Position numbers and translations under genes: made by a program
In this document: positions 33,696-35,281 of the stretch, one piece after another
Layout of the letters: every line of letters starts with the position of its first letter
How positions within the stretch are numbered: position 1 is the stretch's first letter
Notes under the pieces: generated by a model
What the model saw: the letters and a program-made list of their open reading frames with translations, nothing else
The model's database searches: none
What the model was told of the DNA's origin: nothing
Assembly: GCF_009863025.1 (NCBI RefSeq)
Contig: NZ_WWIR01000624.1
Location: 1 to 35,281, forward strand
Reading direction: 5' to 3'
Source: Streptomyces sp. SID4985
GTDB lineage: Bacteria > Actinomycetota > Actinomycetes > Streptomycetales > Streptomycetaceae
Length of the DNA stretch: 35,281 nt

Positions 33696-34954
33696 TACCG
33701 GCCGGTCATATGCCGGTCAGCCCCGTCTCGCCCTTCGGTCGCCCGGCAGGCCACCGCGAGCCCGGCGCAGCACAGCGCGCCCAGCACCCCGGCCCCCGCG
33801 ACGGCCGCGCGCACGCCCGTGACCTCGGCGGCGACCCCCGCGAGGGCCATTCCGGCGCCCTGGACGGTCATCAGCCCGGCGTGGAGCACGGTCATGGCCC
33901 GGCCGCGCAGTTCCTCGGGCACCGCGCGGACGAACCACTGGTCGAGGCCGAGGGTGTACGCCGAGCCCGCGCCCGCGAGCACCAGGAGCAGCAGCGAGAA
34001 CCACAGGTCGGGCCGCAGGGCGTAGGCGATGTAGGGCAGCAGGGTGAGACAGAGCAGCGGCAGCACGATCCGCTCGCGGGTGGTCGCGCCGAGCCGGGCT
34101 CCGGCGTACAGCTCGCCGGCCACCGTGCCCACCGGCAGCGCGCACATCAGCAGGCCGAGGCCCGGGGAGCCCGCGCCGAGGTCGTGGGCGTAGGGCGCGG
34201 CCAGGGCCTCGGGGACGACGCCGAACAGCGCGGGCACCCAGAAGACGAGGAGCAGCACGCGTACGCGCGGGTGCGCGAAGAGCGCGCGGACTCCGCTCCC
34301 GGTGTCCTGCGCGCGGTCGTGGACCCGGGCCGGGCGGTTACGGGTGCCGAGGCGCAGCAGCAGGGCGGAGGCGAGGAAGGTGGTCACCGTGACGAGCAGG
34401 GCGTGGCGGGGGGCGGTCACGGTCAGCAGGAGGCCGCCGAGTCCGTAGCCGACGAGGAGCGCGCTCTGGGAGACGATCCGCAGCAGGGAGCGACCGAGCA
34501 CGAACGGTTCGCCGTCGCCGAGCACGTCCGCGAGGGTGGCCATGCGGGTGCCGCTGAAGACGGGCGCGACGACGGCGAGGCAGCAGCGCAGCACGAGCAG
34601 CGCGCCGACGCCCGCGCCCGGCACGACCATGGCGGCCACGCACACGGCGCACACCAGGTCGCAGGTCACCAGGACGCGCCGGGCCGGGAAGCGGTCGGCG
34701 ACCGGGGCGAGGAGGGCGCCGCCGACCGCGTAGGGCAGGAAGCCGAGCGCGAAGACGAGGGCGCTCATCAGCGGGGAGCCGGTGAGGTCGTAGACGAGGA
34801 CGGAGAGGGCGATCTCGCTGACGATCACGCCGAGCAGGGAGAGGACGTGGGCGGCGAAGACCGCGCGGAACTCGCGGACGGCCAGGACGCCGCGGTATCC
34901 GGCGCGGGCGGGCTCGTCGGCTTGGAGCGTCGTGTTCTGGGGTGGTGCGGACAT
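33695..34954 (-). CDS. MFS transporter (12 TM)
   Basis: 419 residues from ATG 34954; no ribosome site is seen. The first part has VLAVREFRAVFAAHVLSLLG, a lead-in typical of the enterobactin-exporter-like MFS group in Streptomyces, and motif A APVADRFPARRVL between TM2 and TM3. The central loop (RNRPARVHDRAQDT) divides two six-helix halves. Substrate unknown. It is coupled to a MarR gene by TAGTG and is divergent from a probable winged-helix regulator whose promoter region contains a palindrome and repeats. Confidence 0.88.
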   Translation of the reverse strand: MSAPPQNTTLQADEPARAGYRGVLAVREFRAVFAAHVLSLLGVIVSEIALSVLVYDLTGSPLMSALVFALGFLPYAVGGALLAPVADRFPARRVLVTCDLVCAVCVAAMVVPGAGVGALLVLRCCLAVVAPVFSGTRMATLADVLGDGEPFVLGRSLLRIVSQSALLVGYGLGGLLLTVTAPRHALLVTVTTFLASALLLRLGTRNRPARVHDRAQDTGSGVRALFAHPRVRVLLLVFWVPALFGVVPEALAAPYAHDLGAGSPGLGLLMCALPVGTVAGELYAGARLGATTRERIVLPLLCLTLLPYIAYALRPDLWFSLLLLVLAGAGSAYTLGLDQWFVRAVPEELRGRAMTVLHAGLMTVQGAGMALAGVAAEVTGVRAAVAGAGVLGALCCAGLAVACRATEGRDGADRHMTGR

Positions 34955-34995
34955 GACGGGCAGGGTGCCGGGGCGGGGGCGGCGGGCCGTAGAGT

Positions 34996-35011
34996 TTCGG
35001 CTCCAGCCGAA
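34996..35011. promoter_or_regulatory. Perfect palindrome in the MFS/regulator intergenic region
   Basis: TTCGGCT-CC-AGCCGAA is a perfect 7-bp dyad 41 bp upstream of the MFS start, a good place for repression. Palindromes of this look occur before many Streptomyces MFS genes paired with ArsR-like regulators, from general recollection. Confidence 0.55.
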
Positions 35012-35057
35012 TCCTGTCGGCCGCCCGGCCGTTCCCGTCGGTCGTCCGGCCGCATCG

Positions 35058-35108
35058 TGCTCCATGAAGGCGCGCGCTCCATGAACGCTCGCGCTCCACA
35101 GTGACGGA
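35058..35108. repeat. Three 17-bp direct repeats before the partial regulator gene
   Basis: The core GCTCCATGAA begins at 35059 and 35076, and a degenerate copy GCTCCACA at 35093, an exact 17-bp period. The last copy runs into the ribosome site of the gene at 35115. Confidence 0.6.
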
Positions 35109-35114
35109 GGTGCC

Positions 35115-35281
35115 GTGGCCTCGCAGCTCCGCTTCGGCGAGGAGGACTTCCTGCGCTGCCGGTTCGCGATCTCGCCGCTCTGGGAGACGCAGGACGCGGT
35201 GCGGACGCTGCGGCGGCCGGACCGGCACGGCTATCACGGGCCCTGGCTGCGGCGTGTGCGTGCGGCGGCCGGCGGGCTCGA
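35115..35281 (+). CDS. Probable ArsR-like/winged-helix regulator, N-terminal part (partial)
   Basis: The frame starts at GTG 35115 with GGAGG four bases upstream and is open to the window end, giving 55 residues. The segment reads LRFGEEDFLRCRFAISPLWE followed by TQDAVRTLRRPDRHGYHGPW. This matches the start of the Streptomyces family with an N-terminal DUF5937-like domain and a C-terminal helix-turn-helix. The divergent MFS gene is the likely target. The DNA-binding part is outside the window. Confidence 0.6.
   Translation, partial: MASQLRFGEEDFLRCRFAISPLWETQDAVRTLRRPDRHGYHGPWLRRVRAAAGGL

Noticed and set aside
1..35281. Mobile elements, tRNA genes, att sites and CRISPR arrays
   Set aside because: No transposase, integrase, tRNA-like cloverleaf or regularly spaced repeat array was seen by eye. 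TTA (bldA) codons were not scanned systematically.

Overview
This is a high-GC actinobacterial chromosome segment, almost certainly Streptomyces. The evidence is the strong G/C bias at third codon positions, frequent GTG starts, ATGA/GTGA gene overlaps, and families typical of the genus (HelD, CnoX-like thioredoxin, IcmA, DUF6230/DUF6114, AfsR-like NB-ARC/TPR proteins). From memory, the order pfkA-pta-ackA-pyk followed some genes later by icmA resembles the S. coelicolor SCO5426-SCO5415 neighbourhood; this was not checked against a database. No tRNA, rRNA, CRISPR array, transposase or integrase was seen.

Left part (1-7.7 kb): the 3' end of glgB faces a HelD-type helicase across a shared terminator. 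Next comes a minus-strand merR-trxA pair with a textbook MerR-type promoter (19-bp spacer, probably leaderless mRNA). A consensus -35/-10 promoter points out of the helD start toward a long hairpin and may make a small RNA. Between 4.1 and 7.7 kb lies a translationally coupled pair: a large STAND NTPase with TPR-like C-terminus and an APH-fold kinase-like protein with an altered catalytic loop. This pair is the best candidate for an undescribed system.

Transport and carbon part (7.7-21.3 kb): a DUF2127 membrane protein; a 14-TM drug exporter divergent from a TetR repressor with three near-identical 18-bp operators between them; a DctA C4-dicarboxylate carrier divergent from a CitA/CitB-type two-component system with a Crp-like site between them; then pfkA (minus) and pta-ackA-pyk (plus), joining lower glycolysis to acetyl-phosphate/acetate metabolism.

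Middle part (21.4-28.7 kb): a second STAND protein (NB-ARC plus TPR) carrying N-terminal membrane segments; a minus-strand envelope operon (DUF6230, DUF6114, and a long Ser/Ala/Pro-rich secreted protein whose C-terminal domain looks related to DUF6230) preceded by a 0.6-kb non-coding region rich in dyads; and a CnoX/YbbN-like thioredoxin-TPR co-chaperone.

Right part (28.8-35.3 kb): a TetR regulator, a secreted DUF3103 protein, icmA (coenzyme-B12-dependent isobutyryl-CoA mutase large subunit, with the diagnostic Phe80/Gln198), a DUF3817 membrane protein, a MarR regulator coupled to an MFS exporter, and, divergent from the exporter, the start of a probable winged-helix regulator cut by the window end. 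A palindrome and three 17-bp direct repeats lie in that last divergent promoter region.
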